A stretch of DNA of 64,000 nt from Isoetes taiwanensis (lineage: Eukaryota; Streptophyta; Lycopodiopsida; Isoetales; Isoetaceae). Where the stretch lies: contig JAJEKV010000282.1 in the NCBI GenBank assembly GCA_021234155.1, positions 1 to 64,000 of the forward strand, given 5' to 3'. Of the stretch, positions 51,991 to 63,615 are shown piece by piece; position 1 is the first letter of the stretch; every line of letters begins with the position of its first letter. The translations under genes and the position numbers were made by a program. The notes under the pieces were generated by a model. It did no database searches and had not been told where the DNA came from. It saw nothing but the letters and a program-made list of their open reading frames with translations.

Positions 51991-53064
51991 TTACGCAATG
52001 TTCCATCCCAATTCGGAAACTAGATTCGAAGCGGGCGCCTAAACTAAATAAAAATCGCCTCAATCGCAGCTCTGATTATGGAGATATATCCAATTGAAGT
52101 TTAGCTCTCTCCACGACTTTAACCTTTTTTTAGCAGGCAATTGCCTTTTATATTAAAAAAGCTCCTTCCTTTAATTCCACCACACATCCAGATTTCAAAA
52201 TGATAACTAACACCTTTGCCTCTCGTGGTTCATCTCTCGCAAATCCTCTAAGCCGCCCCGAAGCTTGAAGCCAGAACGATTCCTTCCTCGCCTCAAGACC
52301 GATCGCCCTCGATCATCCGCCTTTGCGTGTCTTAACAATTCCTTCCCATCTCAAGATTGATCGTGATTCGATCATCCGCCCTTCTTGTCAAAAACAACCT
52401 AAGGGTACTTTTATTTATTTCATTTTCATTTGTTGTGAATGTTATTCTAAACTATGGGTGTTTGGAAGTTTAGGGAATAGTCCATATGCGAAAGAGAGAT
52501 CTACAAATTTGAAGATATCTAGTTTTTATGAATACTCAGCTTTGCAAAACTCATCTTATTGTAGAAGCAAAGAAGGCGATTCTTTAAGAGCAAAAACCTA
52601 TTGTATGGGTAATCCACAAGATGCATGATTCTCGTTGATGGAGTCTGTATAAAACTGCTTAGGGCGCCAGACACTATGGCAGCAAGGAATTGGTCATTTA
52701 TCGACTTTGAGCATGTATTTTTTACGCCTAAATGAATGTGCACTCAATTTAGGCCACCTAACAATATAAAACAAAGTTAGGGTAGCCTGACGGATCCGCC
52801 ATGAATGGGTAAATGTATGATCCAAACTTCAAACATGAAACCCCACCTAAACAATGTCAAGACGAAGTTCGTTTCTCACACAGCCTCGAAACGTTGATGA
52901 GCACGGCCTCACAGTGGATACTTTGGCAAAGGTCGGCCGCTCATAGCTTAAATTAAACAGTGAAAACTTTATCGATCGAAGTGGCTAGCCTACGTATTAA
53001 TGTGTGGAATCCCTTTGAAGCACTAATTGCAAGCTTGAGTTAACAAAAGCAAACCGATCCAATT
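51991..53064. other. No recognised feature
   Basis: No coding frame with a recognisable motif and no repeat structure is obvious in this stretch. Confidence 0.35.
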
Positions 53065-53500
53065 AATTTAAAAGATGAATTACGATCGGGCTTTAATCGA
53101 GGAAAGAGACCGCCGTAAACTAATTATGAGATCGCTAATTGTAGGCCTTCCTAAGCAATGAGATGAGAACATAAAATATGTAGTTCAAGAATTTGCATAC
53201 AACCATCCAAATTAGAAGAAGATTGTGGATTATTGATGCATGGATAGCATGTAAAAAAAAGTTGAAGATAAAATTCGCCATGTTCTTATCAAATGTCGAG
53301 ATGAGACTTCACGAACAGACATTATGAAGCAAGGGCCTCTTCTTAAAGGAACGTCTTACAGAGTGTGTGAAGATTTGACTTGACAGCAACTGCAAACCCA
53401 TCCAGATTCCATTTGTCAAGTCCGAGAAGCATGTGCTGCAGGAAAATGAGTTGTGTATAGGAAGGGGCAAGTCATTATCCATGATAGGCATGAATAAGAA
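53065..53500 (+). pseudogene. LINE family B ORF1
   Basis: Readable blocks are EERDRRKLIMRSLIVGLPK, RHVLIKCRDETSRTDIMKQG, LLKGTSYRVCEDLT and REACAAGK with VVYRKGQVIIHDRHE at the end. This is the order of L1-type ORF1 proteins with an RNA-binding middle and a C-terminal domain. Stops occur at about 53,162 and 53,385. A nucleic-acid chaperone role is inferred from the family. Confidence 0.65.
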
Positions 53501-53559
53501 TTGTCGGGACCTGATCACAAGGCTGCCCCAGTCTCTATTGCATATTAGAATGTTAAAAG

Positions 53560-56040
53560 CCCAAAAGGCATGTATACTAGTCTTGATTTGTTAGAGACTA
53601 AACAATTAGACATTCTCTTTCTTCTCGAAACTTGGGAACATCAATTTGCAAGGCTTCCTGCACTGTAGAAGTATGAGATGCACTCTATTTGGCACCATAA
53701 ACCTTCTCGTGGACGTCCCTGTGGAGGTATTGCTTGCATTTTCGATTTTAGACTAAGTAATAAAATAGATGTAATTTTTAGGGACGAAGAAAATAAACAG
53801 TTTATGGCTATAAAGATTTTGCTGCACTTTTGCTTCTAGAAAAGGACTTGGCCTGCTATACGCCTCCTTCAGTATATCATCAAAATGATGCCTCTATTGC
53901 TAAACTTGGCCTGAAAATTGCTGAATGGAAACACCTCTAGAATATACTAATAGTGGGTGACTTCAATGGCTGGACAAGCAACCTTCAAGGCAGACAGAAT
54001 TTTTGTTGACATTGATCCAGGATAACTAATGATAGAACCGTGGGGATCTATCATTTGCAAGAAAAAGTCAAGATAGACTAATGTTGCATGACATCGTGTT
54101 CTTAACCTCTCCGCTTCTTCTTTGGATTTAACGGATATTCAATGGGATTGGTGCATTTGCTTCGTATAAATTTACTTTTAGAAATGAGACCAGCTGGAGC
54201 GCTTTTACATACTCAACTTTGGACTATCTTATTGGTGACCCGCGATCTATATGCTATTCTTGAAGATATACCAATTGGTGATTTCATACCGTAAAGAGAC
54301 CATGCACCATTACTATTCAAGCCGGTTGCCAATGTAATCGCCTCGCGGAAGCAAGTAAGAACGCGCCTCAAATACAAGAAATCTAAAGTTGATGCTTTTC
54401 AGAAGAGATCACCAAGAATTTGCATCATGTTAAGAGCTTGTGAAATATACATTTGAAAGCAAGGGCATTGAATTGCTTATTGATTGAATGTCCCAAGCGG
54501 GTTTATGGCTAACCGATCACCATTGCACTCATCCATAAAATGCATAGTATGGTAAACCGTGCTAATAATCCATAAAAGTTGAAGGCATACAAAAGAATGG
54601 TCAAAGCTAAGAAACAAGAATGGTACGTAATGCATCAAATAGAGCCGACAAATCAAGCTCCATCACTCTCCAAAATGTTTTTGAGAACCTTGGCCCCGCC
54701 AAAGGAAACAACTTGCTCTAACAGATTTGCAAACTTGGAAAGCCTATACATTGCACCTTTACTTTAAGGGTGAGGATAAATTGTGTCTACCTATTGAGGT
54801 CGCTGCCTACTTTTGTGTGAATGTTGCATTGATGAAAAAGCTATTAATAGTTTAGCCCCCGGTAAAGCTCGGGACATGGTTGTTCTAGTAGCGTAATAAC
54901 CGAAAAGATGGCGGTTCAATTTGGCGTGATTTATTGCGTAGCTCTTTAATCAAGCTTATAACAGATGGTTTTCCGAGGCATGGATCCCAAGCTTGATCCA
55001 TCCCATTCACAAATATGGAGACGCATTGATGCAGCCTGTGTAACTATCACATATTAATGGTCAGCCCGATCCTTGTCAAATTTTTGGCAAAGTTTTTATT
55101 CTAAATTGACCGCTTTGGGCAGAGACACATAAAGTAGGAGTTCATGGACAAAGGCAGGATTCGACATGGACACTCTACATTGATCACCCGATTACACTTC
55201 AACCATGATTGAGACAACCAAATTGCAAAATAAGCCCTTCTTATGTCTGTTTTTATCGATTTTGCTAAAGCATTTGACACCATACCCCATCAAAAGTTAT
55301 TGGATCGCCTCGACTAACTTGGAATACCCGGTGATTGGATTCTAGCAATTGGAAGACTTTATGAGACAAGAAGAGGTAGAATTGCCACCCGTAAGGCTTA
55401 TCCGATGTAATCATTAGTGATATAGGTGTAAAGTGTGGCTGCCCGCCGCCTACACTATTCAAAGCTATACATTGATCACCGGAAGTGTTCCTTCAATCCA
55501 CTGTGTTGCTCATTTCCTCGCACATACCGTGAGATGGTAATATTACTACTTTATGCAAATGATTTGCTTTTTGTTTGCTCATTCTCCAAATGGAATTGCA
55601 GCAACAACTTGATGCATTAGCTGATTTTGCTTGCAATTCAACTTGAGCAAAACTAGTGTCTTGTGCTTTGGGAAGCAAACAAACAATATTATACTACTGT
55701 GGTAAGCCGATTGAGACCGCAGACTCCTATAATTACCTTGGCCATGAGGTCCTGGCTTGGACATAAAGTATGGACTAAAGGTATGGATCACCTGATATCG
55801 CCTTCCTTAAAAGCTATTTATGCATTGACAAATGTATATAAACATGCACACATCACCTTTTGGCCTTTGTAAAAAAGCTCTTTTGATGCATTGGTGCTAC
55901 CAAAGGGCTCAGATGTGAGTGAGATATGGGGGCCTTCTATCTCAGAATCCAAATGCAATGAACTCGAATCATTGCGTAAGACATGGATGCACCTCGACTT
56001 TGAAGGTCAAGTGCCGTACTCATATGAAATTATATTGTTT
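53560..56040 (+). pseudogene. LINE family B ORF2 (endonuclease-RT)
   Basis: The endonuclease shows LDLLETKQLDILFLLETWEHQ (53,580), CGGIACIFDFR (53,735), YTPPSVYHQNDAS (53,860) and ILIVGDFNGW (53,945). RT shows FIDFAKAFDTIPHQKLLDRL (55,250-55,310), RLYETRRGRIATR and LLLYANDLLF (55,545), a YADD box with Asp to Asn. Frames change repeatedly and stops are frequent, so it is inactive. A GC-rich segment follows from 56,090. Confidence 0.7.
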
Positions 56041-56700
56041 GACAAAGGATCTTTCCCTTCCTTCCTTTCCTTTTCCCTCCCGGCGCCTGCTCAAGGGGCG
56101 CCTGGGCGCCACTCGAGGCGCCGCCGAGGCCCGCCCGAAAGCGGATGCAATGATGGATGGCGCGGAGCAGCGGGGTTTGGAAGGATGGCTTCGTGTGCTC
56201 GAGTGGGTGTCCGGCCAAGGCATACTGGCCGGGCGCCTTTGGCGCAGTGGCTGGTGGATGGGTGAGGAGGCACCTCCGATGGGCGATTTCCCCGAGCCGT
56301 TTTTTTCGGCCGCTTTCCTCATGGTGTCCGGGATTGGCGCATAGGGGCGCCTCGCTTTTCCAAAGACCGGGGGCCAGAAGAGGTTACGGTTCGAGTTGCT
56401 TGGTGAAGCTTTGCCTTAAGGCCGGAGGTATGAAGGTATGCTTGTTGCTTGTGCAACAAAGATGGATTTTTTGATCGGTGAGCAGCCATAGTCATCCCGG
56501 CAACGACTTTTTCCCGTGTGGTTTTTAATCCCGGTCATGATGGTTGTGTTCTAGCTCACGCTTGTGCTTTTGGTTTAAGGGCTTCGGCCCATGTTCTTGT
56601 TTGGACTTCGGTCCATGACTTCGGTCCCTTATGTACTTGGTCCCATAACCCGATTGGGTTCCGTGGACATTAAAAATTTTTCCTTCCTTCCTTCCTTCCT
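56041..56700 (+). repeat. LINE family B 3' region: GC-rich stretch, hairpin and (TTCC)n tail
   Basis: 56,085-56,380 is strikingly GC-rich (GGCGCC repeated) compared with its surroundings. From 56,486 (AGTCATCCCGGCAACG) to 56,700 it matches 60,325-60,535. The end reads CCCATAACCC-GATT-GGGTTCCGTGGAC, then ATTAAAAATTTTTCC and four TTCC units. Confidence 0.7.
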
Positions 56701-57945
56701 CTAGAAATACATGCTATGTACAGGACAACAAAGTATTTGCAGAGAAAGAATGAGATGGATGATAGCACCTTGGTGAAAAATGCTTTAGATGCTTCAAAGC
56801 AACTTGCGCAGAAGGAAAAAAGCGCTTTTGGTACTGAGAACTATGTAATTGGTTTGGTAGATTCAGCCTGCCTATTAATGGTCAATATGATAGGTTAAAA
56901 AGAGAGCCTTCTTGGCTTACTGTGATTTTACCAACAAGGCAAAGGTTGGCTATTATATCAGGGATTTTAACCCTACCAGAGAACACATGATACAACTATA
57001 TTTGTGCCATTATTATGGGCCATTGCTTGCATGGACTCTAGGTTAGAATCAGATGCATTAGAAAGATATTTTTGAAGCATGATTATCGATGATCCTAACC
57101 AGTCGTTGCTATAATCTTGTCACCAAGTTTGCTATGATTAAGACCTTAACTATCCATAGGGGTTTCTATTCCTATCCGATTGTCATGCCTTGACCATATT
57201 TTGTCAAAGTAAAGCACCCATGCCAGTCCACTAAGACTAATGTCCGAGACGATACCTCTGAACTACCATAGCCATATCAGTTCGAGCACCAACTCAATTT
57301 GTTTCACTTGAGCACCAACTCAATCCATTTCAAGTTCTTAGGCCTAGGGTAAATTATGACTTATAAATAGCATCAACTATTCATTTCAATCACAATTACT
57401 ATGGCTAAGAATTAAGATTAAGGTACTAGAAGGATTGAATTGATCCACAAAGATGGAATAAAATAGACAAGGTTCAAAACTTTATAAATTGCTAAACTCA
57501 AAGGACGGATAAGGTTTAAGAATGGAATGAAATTAAGTTTTTCATTGAAGCATCAACTGCTCATAATTTTAGATGACAATCTAAAAGTATCAATATCATC
57601 CTTTACATTCAAAATCTTATGGCATCAGCCCATAATACTTTTAGATCTATTAATGGCAAAAATTGCCATCATAAGAATTGAACCGAATGGGTTTTTATCC
57701 GCTGGGAAGACCAATAGGTCTATGGAATCCAAACAAAAGAAAACAAATGTAAGTATTATTGTCCAAGGATAAAAGACTTCTACCCGGAAGGGTTTTGAGG
57801 GAAAAATCTTAGCAAAGAATAAGCATGCTAACAAAACTGCACCGCGGATACATATCAATGAAGTATTGGAGACACAATGAGTCCCGAAGATATGATCCTA
57901 GAATCCCCACCTCAATTTGTGTGCAACATCATATGGAGTCTGCTG
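56701..57945. other. No recognised feature
   Basis: A 60-codon plus frame (56,716-56,898) and an 81-codon plus frame (57,527-57,772) have no recognisable domain. The sequence is otherwise AT-rich and featureless to me. Confidence 0.35.
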
Positions 57946-59018
57946 GTTAGATGGGACCAACTCAAAGATAGCGCGCCTCGATAGGTTCAAATGTCGAAAG
58001 CGCTGGTATGGCACCACACCGACATAGCAACACCGATAGAGCATGTCTTCTCCGCTCCGAATCCATCCGCCTACCTCAATTTGGAGGAGGTGAGCACCTT
58101 TGTGAATGGAAGCAATGAGTCCAAGACTTCTTCATAGGTAAATGTGCTCGCAAGTATCATTGTAGATCCCGGCCAAGCGGGGGATTGATCTCGCTTTTGT
58201 ATTGTGTAGTTTTTACCTGCTCCAAAGCCTCATGGTATCCCAAAGCTTGTTCGAAAAAGCATGCCTTGAGGTATTGCTTCAAGTGATTGTGATCCTCCTC
58301 GGCTTGTATCCTTATGCACATGCACTTGCACATTTCATATATGAAAAGCCAATTAGTTTGCTTCTTCTTCTAACAAGATTTGAGGCACTGTAGATCCATG
58401 CCCACATTATAAGTGAGGTTTGAAAGGCAAGTTTTGCCCACATTGGACACCTTCCAAAAGTATTTGAGGTGACGCTCGAGCAATACCCCTCGTGAGAAGC
58501 AAAAATCGCCTCCCCGCAAAAGTATCGATAAGAAACTATCAACTTTACCCCAAATGCTTTGGCCAAAAAGACCTTCTGAACCCACTGAACCCACTCCAGA
58601 TCATTCTAAATGGCAAATGATATCACCGATCCCAAATGTCCATCCCACATAAAAGAACGAGCTTTACCAAGACCCTGAACAAGTGCGACTGATGGATTTA
58701 GTCGTAAAGCTTTGCTTTATAACTATTGTTCTGCATTGCCTTCCAGCCTGTCGTCACTTGTTGCTGGATAGAAGTGTTCCAAAGAATGGTAACAATAAAC
58801 TACATGCCTAGATACTTGTAGGTAGGCGCAACATTTATATTTTGACCTTGAGAAGTGGAGGGCGGTCTTGGCTCCTGTGAAGGCGAGATGAGGAGCCCCT
58901 TACTCTTAGTCAAATTCACACGTATTCCAGTGGTCGAACAAAAAGTATCTAGGGCATCCAAATGCTGTTGCATGTCAGTCGGGGTGTAAGTTAAGAGGTC
59001 CAAGAACGTCAATGCCAT
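57946..59018 (-). pseudogene. LINE ORF2 RT C-terminal fragment
   Basis: On minus, 59,018-58,800 reads MQQHLDALDTFCSTTGIRVN, LTKSKGLL and APTYKYLGM, the segment just after the YADD box of LINE RT. It continues with WKAMQNNSYKAKLYD, LVKLVLLCGMDIWD (58,650-58,690) and 58,594-58,370 (LERHLKYFWKVSNVGKTCLS). The frame is kept only in pieces. The family differs from L2 in sequence. Confidence 0.7.
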
Positions 59019-60320
59019 AAACCCGCACTTAAATAGTGTTTATGTTCAGAACGCTTGTAGAACCTACCGAAATCTCTTACAGCTAGAAATCACACAAGAA
59101 ATACCCTTCTTTGAATCTTCTCCCCCTCTCCAACTCACCCTGCTTTGAATCACATCGAAGATACTCCATTTGAATCACACACTAAAAATATCCTACTTTG
59201 AATCCTCTTACCCTGCTTTAACAGATTGAACGCAAATCTAAACTACCTTCCAAATGTATAGATTTTGATGCTGACTTCACCTTTGAAGGAAGAGCAACCC
59301 AATGGGATCCTAAATTGCATTCACACTCTTACATAGTACTTTAAAAAGAATCAAACCTCAAGTGAAGCTTCAAAGTGGAAAAGTTTTCTAGAATGCTAAT
59401 CTAGATCAACTAAAAAGATCCAAGCAAAAATCACTAAGCTTTAAGAGTTCGGTCCACAGGTAGCCATGGCCAATCCATGCCAAGGAGAAAAAGAAAGGCA
59501 AACTTGTTCCCCTGGGCAAGAACACATGTTTTGAATGCCTAATCTGCGAATTCTGCGACCTTTTTATCCAGCTAAGCTAGGGCTCGCAAGGATCCGGCAC
59601 AAGCCATAGCTGAGAGTTGAATTGGGATGTGCCCAATACAAGATCCACCATGCCATTCTTTGCGCATCAAACAAAAAGAACGGGATGGATAATTCCCGCC
59701 CCTAAAACCCGCTTTTTCTAGCTTAGATATTTTTCAATGATTGGCAAAAAAAAACCCACTCCTAAAAAAATTATTTTTGATTAAAACTTTTTGTTTCCAA
59801 CCAAAATTTCGTAAAAAGTATTTGCAAACATAACGGTTTAGGTTATGAGAAACGAATTTGGCCCCTTCACGGCCTTGGAAAAGGTATTCTAAATTGACAA
59901 TAATGCACATATAGATTCCAATAATACTAAATACATGTCAGAATGGTTGAGGCAATACAATAGAGGAGACAGAAAGCACCATGATCAAAGATCAATAAGT
60001 AGATGCTATATATATGAAACATGGTTCGGTTCCAATAAGTAGATGCAATGTGCCAACATAATCTGTGAGTAAGACATATGTATGTACAATTTACATTGAG
60101 GAAATAAAGCAAAGAATAATACATCTTATAGGATTGAACGCATTGTAGCCATCTTGGCTTATGTCGACCATCGCAAATTTTTTAAATATCCTCACCCATT
60201 ATATTAAGTTGAAGTTGATAATTCTACAACAAATCAATGCAGCTTGTAAATAACCAACTATCCCTCTTGCCAATGCGGGGATTCATCCTATTAGCGTTAA
60301 TAAATCAGTGAGAGCCTTGC
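59019..60320. other. No recognised feature
   Basis: No motif-bearing frame. Several A-rich stretches lie near 59,745-59,825. Confidence 0.35.
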
Positions 60321-60324
60321 CCTA

Positions 60325-60536
60325 ATAGTCATCCCGGCAACGGTTTTTCCCTGTGTGGTTTTAATCCGGGTCATGATGGTTGTGTTCTAGCCGACGTTGT
60401 GCTTTTGGTTTAAGGGCTTCGCCCATGTTCTTGTTTGGACTTCTGGCCCAGACTTGTCCCTTATGTACTTGGTCCCATAACCCACTTTGGGTTCCGTGGA
60501 CGTTAAAATTTTTTCCTTCCTTCCTTCCTTCCTAAA
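60325..60536 (+). mobile_element. LINE family B 3' end, truncated copy
   Basis: It matches 56,486-56,700: TCATCCCGGCAACGG start, GGTCATGATGGTTGTGTTCT, GGTTTAAGGGCTTCG, then AACCC-ACTTT-GGGTT, a GGACGTTAAAATTTTTTCC stretch and four TTCC units. Confidence 0.85.
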
Positions 60537-61650
60537 CCCCTTAGCCTACTAATATGCCTAGAACTCTATATTACACTTGGATCTGAGAGCCGTCTTCAAT
60601 AACAATGCAAAATTCTAGGCCACCTCAGCTCGTGCAAAGGATTCCAACACTTCATTAAGCACCACTCAGGAAGTCATGGATGCCTTAGCATCAGGCGAGT
60701 AGCCAAGGAGCAAGTATTTTTGAATTGATAAGTAGGCAGATCACCTGGACATTCCAAGTAGGTTAGCATATTTTATCTTCACTAGAGCTTTCCTAGATCC
60801 CAATGGATTATGAACCTTAATCAATGAACTCTAACTTGTTAAGATATATGTATGTGATTAGGATAGGTTAATCATAACTTAATTCTCAAGTAATGTATGC
60901 TCTATGAAGGTTGTCTATGTTGTCTATGGAGTATAGACCTAAAAGTTATAGTAGAGATGCTTCTAGCCTAAGACCCTATATTTTTACAATTAATTCGCTA
61001 TGTGCATAAGAGCCCGCCAAACTTAGAGTGACGAGCAATAACTGAGATGAATACGGGAGGCATTGACAAATGCGGTTGGAGCCTTGGCGTGTACTATTAT
61101 CTACTAGGAACGTTGTGGGTCGGACTCATGTTATCTTGAGGCATTTACCCCCGCTTGATTCCCCTTTCAAGGCCTTGTATGTTGCATTTGTGTGTTTCAC
61201 TGATGTGTATTTGATGGATGGGCATTGCCCTTGTGATGGTGTATAATCTTGTCATGTTGTTTGCTAACAAATATCACATTTCTGAAGTTCTAGGTCGCCC
61301 AAAACAGGAATGGGCCAATGGCACTGTGGCTTCTCTCTTCCCAACTCCTTGGCCATCCCAAGTGAGTATGGTTAGACGGAGGGTATATATAAATGAAGAA
61401 GGAAAGAAGTAATTCTTAGTCATGCTTGAAGGAGACTAAAAATGTTGTTGAACGTAAAGTTTTGTTAGGGTCCATTCTGGCTAATCCGCCAATGAGCTGT
61501 CGCCACGTGTCATGTTTTCTTTCCCGGAATGACCTCTTCGCTTGCATTCTAAGTTTACCTGTGTTCTTACCTGTATTCTGAAGTTTCTTACATGTATTCT
61601 GAAGTTTTACTTGCATTCCGCTTTCTTGTTTTAGTTTTACAGAGCATTGA
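60537..61650. other. No recognised feature
   Basis: A 64-codon plus frame at 61,218-61,412 lacks a recognisable domain. The rest shows no supported gene. Confidence 0.3.
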
Positions 61651-61659
61651 ATATTTACT

Positions 61660-61745
61660 GCCCAGGGAATTGAACCCCGGTCCAAAGCTCCAGCAACAGA
61701 TTTCTTAAACAAAAGCTTCAGAGCACCTACAGATTCCCTAAAAGA
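61660..61745 (-). repeat. Possible tRNA-like / SINE-like segment
   Basis: On minus, GGTTCAATTCC (61,671-61,681) resembles a tRNA B box and sits in a CGGGG/CCCTG arm. A TAGGTGCTCTG stretch about 45 bp upstream could be a weak A box. The acceptor stem does not pair cleanly, so this is not called as a tRNA gene. Confidence 0.3.
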
Positions 61746-61895
61746 ATGCTTCAGAAGGAAAGAAATTTTCAAAGGCTTCGACAGCTTTTCTTTTAGAAAA
61801 GCTTCAGAAAAGAAAAGCTTCGAAAAGCTTCAGAAAAGAAAAGAAAAGAAAAGCTTCAGAAAGAAAGAAAGAAAAGAAAAGCTTCGAAAGGAAGA
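61730..61895. repeat. AAAAGCTTC-rich purine repeat
   Basis: AAAAGCTTCAG or AAAAGCTTCGA recurs at least six times between runs of GAAA, a low-complexity field containing many HindIII-type AAGCTT words. Confidence 0.75.
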
Positions 61896-62079
61896 AAAGA
61901 AGGTTTAAATGCGTATCTATTGGCACATGTACACAAACAAACGCCTTCTTCAAATGAGAAGATTGAAGAACGAGCCTGGAAAGAGCATTTAGGAACATAG
62001 AAAGGAAAGAAAACACCGGATATCTTAAGATTAGGCTTAATAGAATGACGACTTGCACTCAAACCATGATTCTTCTTGC

Positions 62080-62465
62080 CATCGCTGCCAAGAATAGCTG
62101 CCAAGAATAGCTGCCAAGAATGCTGCCTTGTACCCTGCCAAGAAAGAACAGAATGCATGTGAGTCGCTGCACAAATCGGCTTTGTTACGCCATCTACGAA
62201 GCAGGATGCATCGCCATGGTCGGAAAGTAATGAGAATAAATCCTAACTGCATTTTAACAAACTGGAGCAGCAAAATGATCCATCGCCTTCATGGCGCCAT
62301 AGCCATGGCCGGAAAATGCTGCGAAGAAAAGAAAGTTTCAAAAGAAAGCAAAAAAAAATTCAAAAGAAAGCAAAGAAAGAAAGGTGACATTGCCGCAGCT
62401 ATCGCAAAGAGAAGGCGCCATCGCAGAGCAGAGTAGGGAGTAGGGCGCCATCACCATAGCCGGAG
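62080..62465. repeat. Short tandem AGCTGCCAAGAAT and CCATAGCC words
   Basis: AGCTGCCAAGAATA is repeated in tandem at about 62,090-62,130. CGCCAT and CCATAGCC words recur at 62,205-62,220, 62,290-62,315, 62,415-62,425 and 62,445-62,465, as in the field at 49,690-50,000. Confidence 0.6.
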
Positions 62466-62679
62466 CCGTAATGGGCCCTAACAAAACTTTACGCTGCAAC
62501 AATTGCTTTTAGGTGAACACACTCACGCTCCCTCCCCTTTGTTGACGGGGCGTTGAGGGAAACGGAAGGCTAGCAAATTAGTTCAACCTTATCACACTAT
62601 GGAAGATGGAGATGCCACTCTGATGAGTCGGCGGAACCGATTCACGCCTTTAGAACCGATTAGGCATATTCGTGAGCTT

Positions 62680-62880
62680 CGTAGTCTTAAGGCCTCCATT
62701 CACGTTTTAGAAGCTTCAAGATCCGCCTTTAAGCTTCAACCAAATCCTTAAGCAAACCTTAAGCTTCAAAGATCCTCGATTCGGGAAAGTCCGCCCTTAA
62801 GATTCAAAAATCTGTCAAAAAATTAGGCTTTAAGCTTCAAAATCCGACCTTGAGCTTCAAAGATTCTCAAGAACATCTTG
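62680..62880. repeat. TTAAGCTTCAA repeat field
   Basis: AAGCTTCAA occurs at least five times with 25-45 bp spacing, interspersed with ATCC(G/T)CC words. Exact unit borders are not clear. Confidence 0.6.
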
Positions 62881-63039
62881 ACGCCATAGCCCACCTCCGC
62901 AACAAGGCACAAAACCAGGGGAGGCTATTCGACAAGGGTGAGGAGGCCATTTCGCCAGACAATGTCGTATGAGTTTGAGGCGCCTTAAAACCGCAATCCG
63001 CTACTCGCAATCCGCCTGTAATCAAGCTCTTCTTCCATG

Positions 63040-63615
63040 GGCAAATTTCCGCCGTAATCATGCCTAAAATCGTGTTTTAAAAACTCGCTCGTAATCATGC
63101 CTACAACTCGCTTCGTAATCCGCTTTGAACCATGTCTAAAACTCGCAATCCGCTTCGTGATGGCTTCGAATCCGCTTTGAATAAACCCTAAAATGCATTT
63201 CTTCGGTTTTAATCAAGCCGAAGCCTGATGGGTATTGGGCCGGAAATGCCGAGGGATGGGTATGCCATGTCACCGGGAATGCGGGAGGGATAGGAAAATC
63301 GCCTCCCTGGCTAATATTTTATTTGGGGAAGGGAGATAGTGTGTGCCATGTCATTTGGGTGCCTCCACGCCGGGCGTCGGGGCCAGAATTGCACCTAAAA
63401 GGCGTGATACAGGAATGTTGCCTACATTCTGGCATGGAAATATGCCGACGCGCGGAGCGCGGAGGCATGGTTGCATGCCAGAATGGCCTAAAAAACATAT
63501 TGGCTAGAAAAATTTTATAAAGTTTTAAAATCGCTGGTAAAGCCTGAGAATGCGAGGTAAATCTTCGGAATCGCTGGGTAAAGTGCCGAGAATGCCTGGT
63601 AAATCTTTGATCTGT
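63040..63615. repeat. TCGTAATCC and ATCGCTGGTAAA repeat fields
   Basis: At 63,050-63,185 words such as CGTAATC, CATGCCTA and ACTCGC recur several times. At 63,525-63,610 four units of about 21-24 bp follow GAATCGCTGGTAAA-type consensus. The segment between has no recognised feature. Confidence 0.55.

Larger units (their letters stand above)
53065..56700 (+). mobile_element. Degenerate full-length LINE (family B)
   Basis: ORF1, endonuclease, RT and a 3' end with hairpin and (TTCC)n tail occur in the expected order. The ORF1 C-terminus (VVYRKGQVIIHD) matches that of LINE L2 (WAVYRDGRVIIRD), which ties the two families together, although the coding and 3' regions are otherwise divergent. Every frame contains stops. 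Confidence 0.75.

Noticed and set aside
55891-56474. Several overlapping frames of 60-141 codons in both strands
   Set aside because: They coincide with the GC-rich segment, where stops are rare by composition. No domain is visible.
61660-61745. Functional tRNA gene
   Set aside because: Only the T-arm/B-box part looks right. The acceptor and anticodon arms do not form, so it is kept only as a weak SINE-like observation.
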